Source: JALQUL01 sp964556425 (GTDB lineage: Bacteria; Pseudomonadota; Gammaproteobacteria; Burkholderiales; Burkholderiaceae_C). Taken from it: DNA of 11,390 nucleotides. The translations under genes and the position numbers were made by a program. Positions 1-7,502 of this stretch are shown piece by piece (position 1 is the stretch's first letter; each line of letters starts with the position of its first letter). The notes under the pieces were generated by a model. That model was not told the origin of the DNA, did not search any database, and saw only the letters and a program-made list of their open reading frames with translations. The stretch covers positions 1-11,390 of the forward strand of contig CAZKWC010000083.1 of NCBI GenBank assembly GCA_964556425.1, read 5' to 3'.

Positions 1-488
1 CCCGATTTAAAAGCAGTTGCCACAGCTGTGAATCGAGTGTTGAGTTGTTCAATAGAACGTTTTTTGGTGAGAGTATTTAAATAATTTTGAAAAGTATCAC
101 CAGAGACGATGCCTCTTTTGGTGTTACTACCTAAATCAATAATATCGGCTTCTTTCACTTTAGAAGCATAGTCTTCCATGGCGGATGCAGTTAAGCCAGA
201 CGCCCAAAAACCACCTACTAATGCACCAGCACTGGTCCCTACAATTAAATTGGGTTCAATACCCGCTTCTTCAAAGGCTTTAATCACACCAATATGTGCA
301 AAACCTTTAGCAGAACCACTGCCAAATACAATCGCTAAATTAGATGAGCCTTTGCCAGAAACTTTTTTAGGTTTGTTGGTATTGGCTTGTGCTAAAGCAT
401 TTACTGAACCAGCAGCCGCCAAACTTAATGCAGAAGCTCTGCTAATTAATTGCCTTCTGGAAATGGAGTTAGTGTTATTTGAATTCAT
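1..488 (-). CDS. Patatin-like phospholipase with Tat signal, N-terminal part (runs off left edge)
   Basis: The reading frame opens at the ATG at 488-486 and stays open to base 1, giving 162 codons; the C-terminal part is outside the window. Residues 1-35 look like a twin-arginine export signal: SRRQLIS at 10-16, then an Ala/Leu-rich stretch ending in NALAQA. A patatin (RssA-like) fold begins near residue 50, with the oxyanion loop GSGSAKG at 56-62, followed by FAHIGVIKAFEEAGI, and the nucleophile elbow GTSAG at 84-88 (Ser86). The Asp of the Ser-Asp dyad would lie beyond the edge. The family hydrolyses acyl esters of lipids; the substrate here is unknown. The signal implies action in the periplasm, not the cytoplasm. 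The start shares ATGA with the stop of the upstream OmpA-like gene, and AGAGG sits 7 bases before it, so translation is probably coupled. The fold is confident; the precise role is inference. Confidence 0.9.
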   Translation of the reverse strand, partial: MNSNNTNSISRRQLISRASALSLAAAGSVNALAQANTNKPKKVSGKGSSNLAIVFGSGSAKGFAHIGVIKAFEEAGIEPNLIVGTSAGALVGGFWASGLTASAMEDYASKVKEADIIDLGSNTKRGIVSGDTFQNYLNTLTKKRSIEQLNTRFTAVATAFKS

Positions 489-1063
489 TCTGTTGCCTCT
501 TCTAAAATTCGTCTTACGCGAGCCGCAGCATGTTCGAACGTACCAACGGGTTCTCCTTTGATAAGTTTGGCTTGACTTTCACCTAAAAAAATGATCTCGG
601 TACGGCGATTAAGCCTTCGACCTGAAGCAACATCGTTGGGTGCAACTGGTACGCGTGCTGCCATGCCCTTCATTTGCATTCTGTCTTTTGGTGCACCTAA
701 AGCAACCAATGAATCAAAAACAGCCTGGGACCTTTTTTCAGATAGGATTTGGTTGGCTGCTTCTTGTCCTTGAGAATCTGTATGTCCTTCTACCAAGATG
801 TTTTTATCGGACTTACCCATTAAATAGACCAATTGTTTAAAGTAGGGTAGGGCCTTTTCTTGATTCACTTCGGCTTTACCTACTTCAAATAAAACTTGAT
901 CAGGAATAGTGATTTCAACCCCGCGCTCTGTAATACGAATAGGTAAAGTAATAACGGGTTCTTCGACTTTAGGTTTAGGTGCTGCACAAGCAACAAGAAT
1001 CGTGCAGGCGATGCTCATGATGAGAACTTTGATCGATTGTTGTCGATTATTAAAAAAATACAT
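485..1063 (-). CDS. OmpA-family lipoprotein (peptidoglycan-binding domain)
   Basis: This 192-residue protein has a short basic N-terminus, a hydrophobic segment at about 11-25 and the lipobox LVAC with Cys26, so it should be a lipid-anchored envelope protein. A Pro/Glu/Lys-rich linker follows, then an OmpA C-terminal domain at about 55-160. The domain shows LFEVGKAEV near 58-66, the peptidoglycan-contact motif EGHTDSQG at 92-99 (Asp96), LSEKRSQAV with Arg111 fifteen residues later (the usual diaminopimelate-binding pair) and GRRLNRRTEI near 148-157. A tail of about 30 residues follows the domain. There is no beta-barrel, so it resembles small Pal/YiaD-type proteins more than true OmpA. The ATG at 1063 has AAGG 8 bases upstream. 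It is the first gene of a two-gene unit with the patatin (ATGA overlap). Its position after a terminator separates it from the hut operon. Confidence 0.9.
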   Translation of the reverse strand: MYFFNNRQQSIKVLIMSIACTILVACAAPKPKVEEPVITLPIRITERGVEITIPDQVLFEVGKAEVNQEKALPYFKQLVYLMGKSDKNILVEGHTDSQGQEAANQILSEKRSQAVFDSLVALGAPKDRMQMKGMAARVPVAPNDVASGRRLNRRTEIIFLGESQAKLIKGEPVGTFEHAAARVRRILEEATE

Positions 1064-1120
1064 AACAAATGCCTTGATCAGGTTGCATAAATCCGAGCTT
1101 TTTAGATCGCTCGATATCCG

Positions 1121-1153
1121 CTTTAGTTGATGAATATTGAATGTTAACTAAAG
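1121..1153. repeat. 8-bp perfect inverted repeat upstream of the lipoprotein gene
   Basis: CTTTAGTT at 1121-1128 is the exact reverse complement of AACTAAAG at 1146-1153, with a 17-base AT-rich spacer. It lies 58-90 bases upstream of the lipoprotein start, where a promoter would be expected. It could be an operator for a dimeric regulator or a hairpin in the leader. An 8-bp match with this spacing could also arise by chance in AT-rich DNA. Confidence 0.4.
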
Positions 1154-1200
1154 ATGCTAAATATTACTATTAATACGGTAGTTGTAGAAAATAAAAATGC

Positions 1201-1235
1201 AAAAAAATACCAGTCTGTAATAGTAGAGACTGGTA
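1201..1235 (-). terminator. Intrinsic terminator, likely for the hut operon
   Basis: Read leftward, TACCAGTCT (1235-1227) pairs perfectly over 9 bp with AGACTGGTA (1216-1208) around a 10-base loop, followed directly by seven T (1207-1201). This is a textbook Rho-independent terminator. It lies 225 bases downstream of the hutG stop and before the leftward lipoprotein gene, so it should end the hut message and insulate the next unit. The right side carries only CTTTT, so rightward termination would be weaker. Confidence 0.85.
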
Positions 1236-1283
1236 CTTTTGCACTGATTCTGCAATTAGATCATTAAGCGTGTTATTTTTTAG

Positions 1284-1312
1284 ATATTGGGTATAAGAAA
1301 AATTCCCAATAT
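1284..1312. repeat. 8-bp perfect inverted repeat in the hut 3' region
   Basis: ATATTGGG at 1284-1291 and CCCAATAT at 1305-1312 are exact reverse complements separated by 13 bases. Neither side has a clean T-tract directly adjacent, so it is not a standard terminator. It may form an RNA hairpin in the long tail of the hut transcript between hutG and the terminator. Confidence 0.45.
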
Positions 1313-1460
1313 ATTTTAATTGATATATTTTTTTGATGAAAGTGTTGTTTTCAATTTTAATTTCCCTAAGGAAAAAAGGACTTAAAAAAAAGTTTGCGAG
1401 GGGTGGGAGTGAGTGGCTAGTATTAGAAAGGCAAGGAGGCAACCCCCTCTAACTAACTAT

Positions 1461-2273
1461 TTATTGGGAGAGCGCCAATTGCAGTCGAGCTAATAATTGT
1501 TTTAAAACTACCTGAACACTGCTTGCTGGTGTGGCTAAATATGCAAAGGGTGATTGTTCCGACATATAAAGTCGTTGAGACATTTCTAATTGAATGGCAT
1601 AAACATTGGAGTTGGCGTTGCCATACTGCCTAGTAATATAACCACCTTTAAAACGGCCGTTTAAAACATAACTAATATGGCTATTTTGCTTCATTATATC
1701 GATGAGCAAATCTGAAATTGAAGTGGGACAACTATTGTGATCTGCCGTACCAAAATTAAAGTCAGGTAATTGGCCCTCAAAAAATCGTGGTACTTGGCTG
1801 GCAATAGAATGGGCATCCCATAAAATGACTTGTGGATGTTGGTTTTTTAGCCTAGATAATTGTTGTTGGAGTTGCTCATGATAGGGTTGCCAATAATGAA
1901 TAACTCTTTGTGCAATTTCAGATTCACTTGGTTCTTGACCTGGTAAATAAATAGCTTGTTCTGCAAAGTCATCAATCGGGCACAAACCTGTCGTGTTTTG
2001 GCCAGGATATAAATTGGCATTATCAGGCGGACGATTAAGATCCACTACATACCTAGAATGCGTGGCCTGTAAAACGGTAATATCAAGGGCTTTGGCAAAC
2101 TCATATAAAACATCTAAATGCCAATCGGTGTCCGCCACTGCGAGTGCATGGGTTTGTAGTCGATTCGCAATTTCGGGGGGTATATAGGTTCCTACATGAG
2201 GAATTGAAATCATTAAGGGTGATTGGCCTTCATGCAATAAAAATGGTGCTGGCGCTGCAGAGGTGGTTTTCAT
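1461..2273 (-). CDS. hutG: N-formylglutamate deformylase (HutG)
   Basis: Last step of the five-step histidine pathway: N-formyl-L-glutamate is hydrolysed to glutamate and formate in the cytoplasm. The 270-residue protein matches the N-formylglutamate amidohydrolase family (not the arginase-type formiminoglutamase also called HutG). It shows SPLMISIPHVGTY at 18-30, DTDWHLDVLYEF at 48-59, HSRYVVDLNRP at 72-82, LWDAHSI at 151-157 and GRFKGGYITRQYGN at 206-219; the His/Asp/Glu residues in these blocks fit a metal-dependent hydrolase. I chose the ATG at 2273. The frame is open up to a TTG at 2312, but that start would overlap hutF and add 13 unconserved-looking residues. From ATG, the gap after the hutF stop is 32 bases. 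The ribosome site is weak (GAAAGA about 10 bases upstream). It is the last gene of the operon; its partner HutF directly precedes it. Confidence 0.93.
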   Translation of the reverse strand: MKTTSAAPAPFLLHEGQSPLMISIPHVGTYIPPEIANRLQTHALAVADTDWHLDVLYEFAKALDITVLQATHSRYVVDLNRPPDNANLYPGQNTTGLCPIDDFAEQAIYLPGQEPSESEIAQRVIHYWQPYHEQLQQQLSRLKNQHPQVILWDAHSIASQVPRFFEGQLPDFNFGTADHNSCPTSISDLLIDIMKQNSHISYVLNGRFKGGYITRQYGNANSNVYAIQLEMSQRLYMSEQSPFAYLATPASSVQVVLKQLLARLQLALSQ

Positions 2274-2305
2274 AAAAGCTGAGTCTTTCAATAGAGTTAG
2301 GCTTG

Positions 2306-3700
2306 TTAGCAAAGTGCTTGGCGCACTTGAATAAATTGCTCTTTCGCATTCTGCGCAAAGCTATGCTGTCCATTGTGCACCAGTCGATGGCCTTTCACCC
2401 AAACACTTTCAATGGCATTACTTCGGTGACTGGCAAAAATATGACTAGCCAATTGTTGTGGGGCTTGTGGTAAGCAAGCAGTCGCAAAATGCTCGGCATC
2501 AAGTACGACAAAATCAGCCGATTGACCTACCGCTAAACCATTTATATTTCTGCCACTGGCTTGGGCACCGCCTTTGACGGCGGCTAACATCATGGCACTT
2601 GCAACGTCTGGCTGTTGTTGATTTTTAATCACATTACGTTGTTGAAGATGTAAACGTTGACTATATTCAAGTAGCATGAGTTCTTCTGCTGCGTTCACAC
2701 AGACATGACTATCAGAACCAATGCCCCAGACTCCATCATGCTCTAACCAAGCGGGCATATTAAATATACCATCGCCTAAATTACATTCAGTACTAGGACA
2801 TATACCGGCTACGGCTTGGCTTGTCGCTAATTGTTTAATTTCGTTTGGGCTTAAATGAGTGGCATGCACTAAACACCATTTTGAATTGAGCTCAAAATGA
2901 TGAAGTAATAATTCAACTGGTCGCTTACCACTCCATGCAAGGCAAGCATTCACCTCGGCCATTTGTTCGGCAATATGAATATGAATAGGGGCTGCTGTAT
3001 TCAGACTGTGCAAACCATCTAAGGCTTCTTTTAAAGACTCTAGGGTGACTGCACGTAAAGAATGCGGCGCTACACCCAATACGGCGTCTTGTGCTTGGCA
3101 AATGGGATTTAATTGTTCTAATAGTTTTTGCATTGCCTTATTACTATGCAAAAACCTTTTTTGTTCTTTTAATGGCGCATGCCCATCAAAACCACTGTGT
3201 TGATATAAAACGGGCAACAAAGTGATGTGTATTCCTGTCTCTTGTGCTGCTTGCAACAAACACTGAGCCATAGTAGCGGCATTTGCATACGCTTTACCAT
3301 CGGTGTCGTGATGTAAATAATGAAACTCACATACCGAGGTGTAACCTGCTTGCAGCATTTCTATATATAAAAACTTAGCAATCGCCAGCATTTGCGCAGG
3401 GCTGATTTGCAAAGCAAACTGATACATTTGAGTGCGCCAACTCCAAAAGCTGTCTTGTGATTGATTTTTAAATTCAGTTAAACCCGCAAACCCTCGCTGG
3501 AAAGCATGGGAGTGTAAATTGGGCATGCCAGGCAATAAAGGCCCTTTTGCATGAGGGACTGATAGCGTGTTGATAGCCTTTGCATCTACACCAGTGAAGA
3601 CCGACTCAATAACACCTTCATCATTCCAAGTGAGGTGTATATTTTGAGCCCAGCCAGTAGGCAATAATGCATCTTTGGCGAATAGTTGTCGTGTGCTCAT
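2306..3700 (-). CDS. hutF: Formimidoylglutamate deiminase (HutF)
   Basis: Converts N-formimidoyl-L-glutamate to N-formyl-L-glutamate plus ammonia, the branch-point step that makes this the five-step route. At 464 residues it is about the usual length. It is an amidohydrolase-superfamily TIM barrel: the metal-binding HxH is in NLHSHAFQRG (His63, His65), the barrel continues with PIHIHIAEQ (His240, His242), LVHATHL (His279, His282) and GIGSDSH (Asp330). The HSHAFQRG and HIAEQ blocks are typical of HutF and separate it from other deaminases. The ATG at 3700 shares ATGA with the hutI stop, and AAGGA lies 9 bases upstream, so translation is likely coupled to hutI. All key residues appear present. 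Confidence 0.95.
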   Translation of the reverse strand: MSTRQLFAKDALLPTGWAQNIHLTWNDEGVIESVFTGVDAKAINTLSVPHAKGPLLPGMPNLHSHAFQRGFAGLTEFKNQSQDSFWSWRTQMYQFALQISPAQMLAIAKFLYIEMLQAGYTSVCEFHYLHHDTDGKAYANAATMAQCLLQAAQETGIHITLLPVLYQHSGFDGHAPLKEQKRFLHSNKAMQKLLEQLNPICQAQDAVLGVAPHSLRAVTLESLKEALDGLHSLNTAAPIHIHIAEQMAEVNACLAWSGKRPVELLLHHFELNSKWCLVHATHLSPNEIKQLATSQAVAGICPSTECNLGDGIFNMPAWLEHDGVWGIGSDSHVCVNAAEELMLLEYSQRLHLQQRNVIKNQQQPDVASAMMLAAVKGGAQASGRNINGLAVGQSADFVVLDAEHFATACLPQAPQQLASHIFASHRSNAIESVWVKGHRLVHNGQHSFAQNAKEQFIQVRQALC

Positions 3701-5031
3701 TCAAGCGTATCCTTTTTATTGTGCCTACTCGAGCTGTCTTGAGCTTGAATCGCTAAATAATTTTGTGCAATTTTGCCTTGCCGAATGACGGTGCAGTTGG
3801 GACGATGGCCAAAATGATAGACTAACTCTGCAGCACTCTTGCAAGGCCAGACTACAAAATTGGCAACTTGGCCAATATGCAATTGACCATAAGATTTTTC
3901 AAGTGCCAAAGCTTTAGCTGCATGACAAGTAATCCCCGCCAAAGCTTCGGCCACTGTTAATCTAAAAAATGTACAAGCCATATGGGTCATTAATAATAAA
4001 CTGTGTACAGGTGATGTGCCTGGGTTGTGGTCGGTAGATACCGCCATGGGTACACCCGCATCACGTAATGCCTGAATAGGGGGAACGTGGGTATCGCGTA
4101 GGTTATAAAATGCCCCGGGTAATAAAACGGCAACAGTACCTGAGGCTTTCATGGCGGCAATACCCTTTAAAGATAAATGCTCAATATGATCACATGACAG
4201 GGCCTTATAACGGGCTGCTAAGGCTGCGCCGTCCATATCGCTGAGTTGTTCGGCATGTAATTTAACGGGTAGTCCCAATGCTTGCGCAGCTTTAAAAACT
4301 TTTTCGGTTTGCGCTAAATTAAAAGCAATGTTTTCACAAAATACATCGACTGCATCGACCAAACCTTCTTGTGCAAGAGTAGGTAACATTTCTTGGCACA
4401 CTAAATCAATATAGTCATCAGGGCGGCCTGCGTATTCGGGGGGTAGGGCATGAGCACCTAAAAAAGTAGTTTGAATTTTTACATCAAAATGCTGTGATAA
4501 GCGTCTGGCTACTTTTAATTGTTTGCGCTCGTCAGCTAGGCTTAAACCATAGCCCGATTTAATTTCTAGTGCACAAACACCCTCGGCTAATAATGCCTCT
4601 AGGCGTGGTGCAGATTGTGCAAATAATTCATCTTCAGTGGCTTGGCGGGTCGCATTAACAGTAGAGATAATGCCGCCACCTGCTTTGGCGATGGCTTCAT
4701 AACTGGCTCCCTCTAGGCGCATGGCAAATTCATTGGCTCTATGGCCTGCATAAACCAAGTGAGTATGGCAATCTACCAAGCCAGGTGTCACAATACAATC
4801 ACGGCAATCATAATGCGTTAAGGCGCTATAACAGCTTGGCAATTCATGACTAGGGCCAGCCCACACTAAAATTTGATTTTGTACCACCAAACTCATAGGT
4901 CTTAAATGGCCACTGGTCGAGGCTAGATCTGGCTGGGCTATAGGACTTAAAGGGAAATAAGCATCTTCTTGAATATGATGCCAAACACCGTCTGCACTAG
5001 GGTGAGAAAAAATGGGGGATGAAGCATTCAT
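3697..5031 (-). CDS. hutI: Imidazolonepropionase (HutI)
   Basis: Hydrolyses 4-imidazolone-5-propionate to N-formimidoyl-L-glutamate, step three of histidine breakdown. This amidohydrolase-superfamily protein of 444 residues is slightly longer than the common 400-420, mainly through an N-terminal lead (residues 1-45) and a hydrophilic tail of about 15 residues that overlaps hutF. Motifs: GLVDCHTHLVYAGHR at 84-98 (metal His89 and His91), EIKSGYGLS near 156-164, AHALPPEY at 193-200, KLHAEQLSD at 257-265 (His259), HIEHLS at 282-287 and STDHNPGTSP at 332-341 (Asp334). The ATG at 5031 has TTAGG 7 bases upstream and lies 30 bases after the hutD stop. The downstream ATGA overlap with hutF ties two successive pathway steps together. 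Confidence 0.96.
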   Translation of the reverse strand: MNASSPIFSHPSADGVWHHIQEDAYFPLSPIAQPDLASTSGHLRPMSLVVQNQILVWAGPSHELPSCYSALTHYDCRDCIVTPGLVDCHTHLVYAGHRANEFAMRLEGASYEAIAKAGGGIISTVNATRQATEDELFAQSAPRLEALLAEGVCALEIKSGYGLSLADERKQLKVARRLSQHFDVKIQTTFLGAHALPPEYAGRPDDYIDLVCQEMLPTLAQEGLVDAVDVFCENIAFNLAQTEKVFKAAQALGLPVKLHAEQLSDMDGAALAARYKALSCDHIEHLSLKGIAAMKASGTVAVLLPGAFYNLRDTHVPPIQALRDAGVPMAVSTDHNPGTSPVHSLLLMTHMACTFFRLTVAEALAGITCHAAKALALEKSYGQLHIGQVANFVVWPCKSAAELVYHFGHRPNCTVIRQGKIAQNYLAIQAQDSSSRHNKKDTLE

Positions 5032-5061
5032 AATGCAGCCTAAGTGTAAAAATAAAGGGAA

Positions 5062-5694
5062 CTATTGGGCCGACTCAAGTTGTATCTTCATGACAATTAA
5101 ATGGCTAGTAGTGAAGTTCTCTTGACTGCTGCAGCTAAAACTCAAATGTGAAGCTTGTTGCTGAATTGGAGTCCAAAAACCTTGCCTACTGCTGCACTCT
5201 AAAAACGCTTGGCCAGTGTTGAAGTTTTGGCAACTAAAACGCCAATGACCTGTCTGCACCAAGCATAAATAAAAGCAATTAGCTTCAAGTTGCAACTCGC
5301 TGGAGTGCTTGAAAATTTGCATACTGCCAGTGGCTTGGCCACGCCTGGTCATGAGGTTTAAATCGTCACAGCTTGGGCCTAAAATTTCAGAATCTATGGC
5401 TTGTTCGCCTTTAAAGGAATAGGGTACCATGGTTTGATTTAAAAAGTGAGAGGGCTGATGTTGGCTATGCAAAATCACTCCATCACCTTTTAATAAACAA
5501 ATAATACGGTCTATTCCATTAAAAATAGAAAATGGACCACTTTGTTGAATAGTGGCAATACTGACACGCCAAATAAAATCGGACCAATTAGCACCAATAG
5601 GAAATGAAATAATTTCTTGAGTTTGACCACCACCATTTTTCCAAGCTTGTGGTTCTATGGTGTTGGCATCAAAAAAAATATATTCCAATTCCAT
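5062..5694 (-). CDS. hutD: HutD family protein (cupin-like hut accessory factor)
   Basis: A 210-residue member of the HutD family. Visible family blocks are WKNGGGQTQEI at 18-28, WRVSIATIQQSGPFSIFNG at 42-60, DRIICLLKGDGVIL at 62-75, PYSFKGE at 91-97 and NLMTRRG at 113-119. HutD proteins have a two-lobed cupin fold without a known catalytic role. Work in Pseudomonas fluorescens proposes that HutD sets an upper limit on hut activity, probably by binding a pathway intermediate; applying this here is inference. The ATG at 5694 has AGGA 7 bases upstream. The gene sits between hutU and hutI with gaps of 52 and 30 bases, which supports one transcript. The last 80 or so residues are less conserved-looking and carry several cysteines. 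Confidence 0.92.
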   Translation of the reverse strand: MELEYIFFDANTIEPQAWKNGGGQTQEIISFPIGANWSDFIWRVSIATIQQSGPFSIFNGIDRIICLLKGDGVILHSQHQPSHFLNQTMVPYSFKGEQAIDSEILGPSCDDLNLMTRRGQATGSMQIFKHSSELQLEANCFYLCLVQTGHWRFSCQNFNTGQAFLECSSRQGFWTPIQQQASHLSFSCSSQENFTTSHLIVMKIQLESAQ

Positions 5695-5746
5695 TGGTGT
5701 TTCCTATGAATTAAAAAATGCTTTAAATAAATTGATACAGAAGCGT

Positions 5747-7453
5747 TTATTTAATCATGGGTAAATTTAAGCCCTTAGCTTTGGCAGTAGCAATCGCTTG
5801 TGGATAGCCTGCATCGGCATGACGCATTACACCAGAACCACAATCATTGACTAACACTCTGGCCAAACGTTCGGCGGCTGCCTCCGTACCATCTGCCACA
5901 ATCACCATACCAGAGTGTTGAGAATAACCCATGCCCACACCACCACCATGATGCAAACTGACCCAAGTGGCACCACCTGCGGTATTGAGCATGGCATTTA
6001 ATAAAGGCCAGTCTGAGACGGCATCAGTGCCGTCACGCATGGCTTCGGTTTCTCGGTTGGGGCTAGCCACAGAGCCGGTGTCTAAATGGTCACGACCAAT
6101 CACGATAGGGGCTTTTAATTCGCCGTTTTTCACCATTTCATTAAAGGCCAATCCTGCAATATGACGCTCGCCTAAACCTAACCAGCAAATACGAGCGGGT
6201 AAGCCCTGAAAACTAATTCTGTCACGTGCCATATCTAACCAACGATGGGTGTGATGATTATTAGGGAATAGCTCTTTGATTTTGGCATCGGTTTTATAAA
6301 TATCTTCAGGGTCACCCGATAAAGCTACCCAACGGAAGGGGCCTTTACCTTCGCAAAACATGGGGCGAATATAGGCAGGTACAAAACCAGGAAAATCAAA
6401 GGCATTTAGAACACCTTCATCAAAGGCTACTTGCCTGATATTATTACCATAGTCAACGGTAGGAATACCCATCGCATAAAAATCTAATAAAGCTTGCACG
6501 TGTACAGCACATGACTGGGCTGCAGCTTTTTGCAAAGCAGCATGTTGGCTTGGATTTTTTTGTGCGTCACGCCATTGTGAAACTGTCCAATTCAATGGTA
6601 AATAACCATTGACTAAGTCGTGAGCTGAGGTTTGATCGGTGACTAAATCAGGACGAATGCCACCGGCTTGGGCGCGTTTCACCAATTCGGGTAAAACTTC
6701 TGCAGCATTGCCTAATAAAGCAATCGAAACAGCTTCTTTACGCGAGGTGTAGTGTTGCACCAACTCTAAGGCATGATCTAAATCTTTGGCTTGTACATCT
6801 ACATAACGAGTGCGTAATCTAAAGTCAATACTCGATTGCTGACATTCAATATTAAGAGATACCGCACCCGCTAAGGTTGCCGCTAGTGGTTGTGCACCAC
6901 CCATTCCACCTAATCCAGCAGTTAAAATCCAGCGACCGGACCAGTCGTTATTAAAGTGTTGCTTACCGGCTTCAACAAAGGTTTCGAAGGTGCCTTGAAC
7001 AATTCCTTGTGAGCCAATATAAATCCAGCTACCGGCGGTCATTTGGCCGTACATAAACAAACCTTTTTGGTCGAGTTCATTGAACTTATCCCAGTTGGCC
7101 CACTTAGGTACTAAGTTGGAATTGGCTAATAAAACCCGTGGTGCATTGCTGTGTGTTTTAAAAACACCCACTGGCTTACCGCTTTGAATTAACAGTGTTT
7201 CATCTTCGTTGAGTTCGCGTAGTGAAGCTAAAATTTGATCAAAACATTCCCAATCACGAGCGGCACGGCCAATACCACCATACACCACTAGGTGTTTGGG
7301 GTTTTCTGCTACTTCTGCATCTAGGTTGTTTTGCAGCATTCGGTAGGCTGCTTCAATTAACCAGTTTTTGCAATGCAATTGACTGCCTCTAGGTGATTTA
7401 ATTTCACGGCTTGCATCAAAACGAGGATCTTCTAGTGAGGTGTTGGAGCTCAT
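5747..7453 (-). CDS. hutU: Urocanate hydratase (HutU)
   Basis: Adds water to urocanate to give 4-imidazolone-5-propionate, using tightly bound NAD+ as an electrophile. At 568 residues it is about family length. Visible blocks: PRGSQLHCKNWLIEAA from 21, LVVYGGIGRAARDWE at 55-69, YIGSQGIVQGTFET at 145-158, the glycine-rich GLGGMGGAQPLAATLAGA at 180-197, DQTSAHD at 273-279, YGNNIRQVAFDEG at 335-347, and ARICWLGLGERHIAGLAFNE at 420-439, where Cys423 corresponds to the essential Cys410 of the Pseudomonas putida enzyme. The ATG at 7453 is the only plausible start in frame. The 49-base gap after hutH has no purine-rich ribosome binding site, and the start codon sits inside the palindrome CTCATATGAG (see findings). 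Product identification is essentially certain. Confidence 0.97.
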   Translation of the reverse strand: MSSNTSLEDPRFDASREIKSPRGSQLHCKNWLIEAAYRMLQNNLDAEVAENPKHLVVYGGIGRAARDWECFDQILASLRELNEDETLLIQSGKPVGVFKTHSNAPRVLLANSNLVPKWANWDKFNELDQKGLFMYGQMTAGSWIYIGSQGIVQGTFETFVEAGKQHFNNDWSGRWILTAGLGGMGGAQPLAATLAGAVSLNIECQQSSIDFRLRTRYVDVQAKDLDHALELVQHYTSRKEAVSIALLGNAAEVLPELVKRAQAGGIRPDLVTDQTSAHDLVNGYLPLNWTVSQWRDAQKNPSQHAALQKAAAQSCAVHVQALLDFYAMGIPTVDYGNNIRQVAFDEGVLNAFDFPGFVPAYIRPMFCEGKGPFRWVALSGDPEDIYKTDAKIKELFPNNHHTHRWLDMARDRISFQGLPARICWLGLGERHIAGLAFNEMVKNGELKAPIVIGRDHLDTGSVASPNRETEAMRDGTDAVSDWPLLNAMLNTAGGATWVSLHHGGGVGMGYSQHSGMVIVADGTEAAAERLARVLVNDCGSGVMRHADAGYPQAIATAKAKGLNLPMIK

Positions 7454-7458
7454 ATGAG
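7449..7458. repeat. Palindrome over the hutU start codon
   Basis: CTCATATGAG is a perfect 10-bp palindrome that contains the hutU ATG (7453-7451). The leftward leader just before it is pyrimidine-rich (CCCCATCCCTTCCCC) and contains no Shine-Dalgarno-like sequence. The palindrome has no loop, so it would act as a DNA-binding site or an intermolecular RNA duplex, not a local hairpin. A 10-bp palindrome can occur by chance. Confidence 0.35.
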
Positions 7459-7502
7459 GTAATGTATGTTGGGTACAAATTGGGGAAGGGATGGGGTATT
7501 GC

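Larger units (their letters stand above)
1064..1460. other. 397-base AT-rich intergenic region between hutG and the lipoprotein gene
   Basis: No convincing gene lies here. A leftward open frame at 1442-1170 starts with TTG, has low-complexity content and contains the terminator, so I discount it. The stretch holds three perfect inverted repeats (1121-1153, 1201-1235 and 1284-1312), listed separately, and must include the end of the hut transcript and the promoter of the lipoprotein-patatin unit. I could not pick a convincing sigma-70 promoter for that unit; TTAACA (1147-1142, leftward) is a possible -35 but has no good -10 at 16-18 bases. Confidence 0.6.

Noticed and set aside
178..561. Rightward open frames opposite the patatin, lipoprotein and hut genes (e.g. 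178-561, 7882-8181, 8350-8538)
   Set aside because: They lie antisense to well-supported genes and their translations carry no recognisable domain; they are shadow frames.
1170..1442. Leftward 90-codon open frame between hutG and the lipoprotein gene
   Set aside because: It starts with TTG, has no ribosome site, encodes low-complexity sequence without a recognisable domain, and contains the hut terminator hairpin.
1398..1449. Possible terminator just after hutG: GAGGGG (1398-1403) with CCCCTC (1444-1449), near a run of eight A (1384-1391)
   Set aside because: The loop is about 40 bases and the T-tract on the leftward strand is separated from the stem by several bases; far weaker than the hairpin at 1201-1235.
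2274..2312. Longer hutG from the TTG at 2312
   Set aside because: It would overlap hutF by 7 bases and add 13 residues unlike the usual HutG start; the ATG at 2273 gives the normal length.
7462..7480. Second HutC-like site in the hutH-hutU gap (leftward TTTGTACCCAACATACA)
   Set aside because: The TTGTA and TACA halves are present, but they are several bases further apart than in the hutH site, putting them out of helical phase; probably chance.
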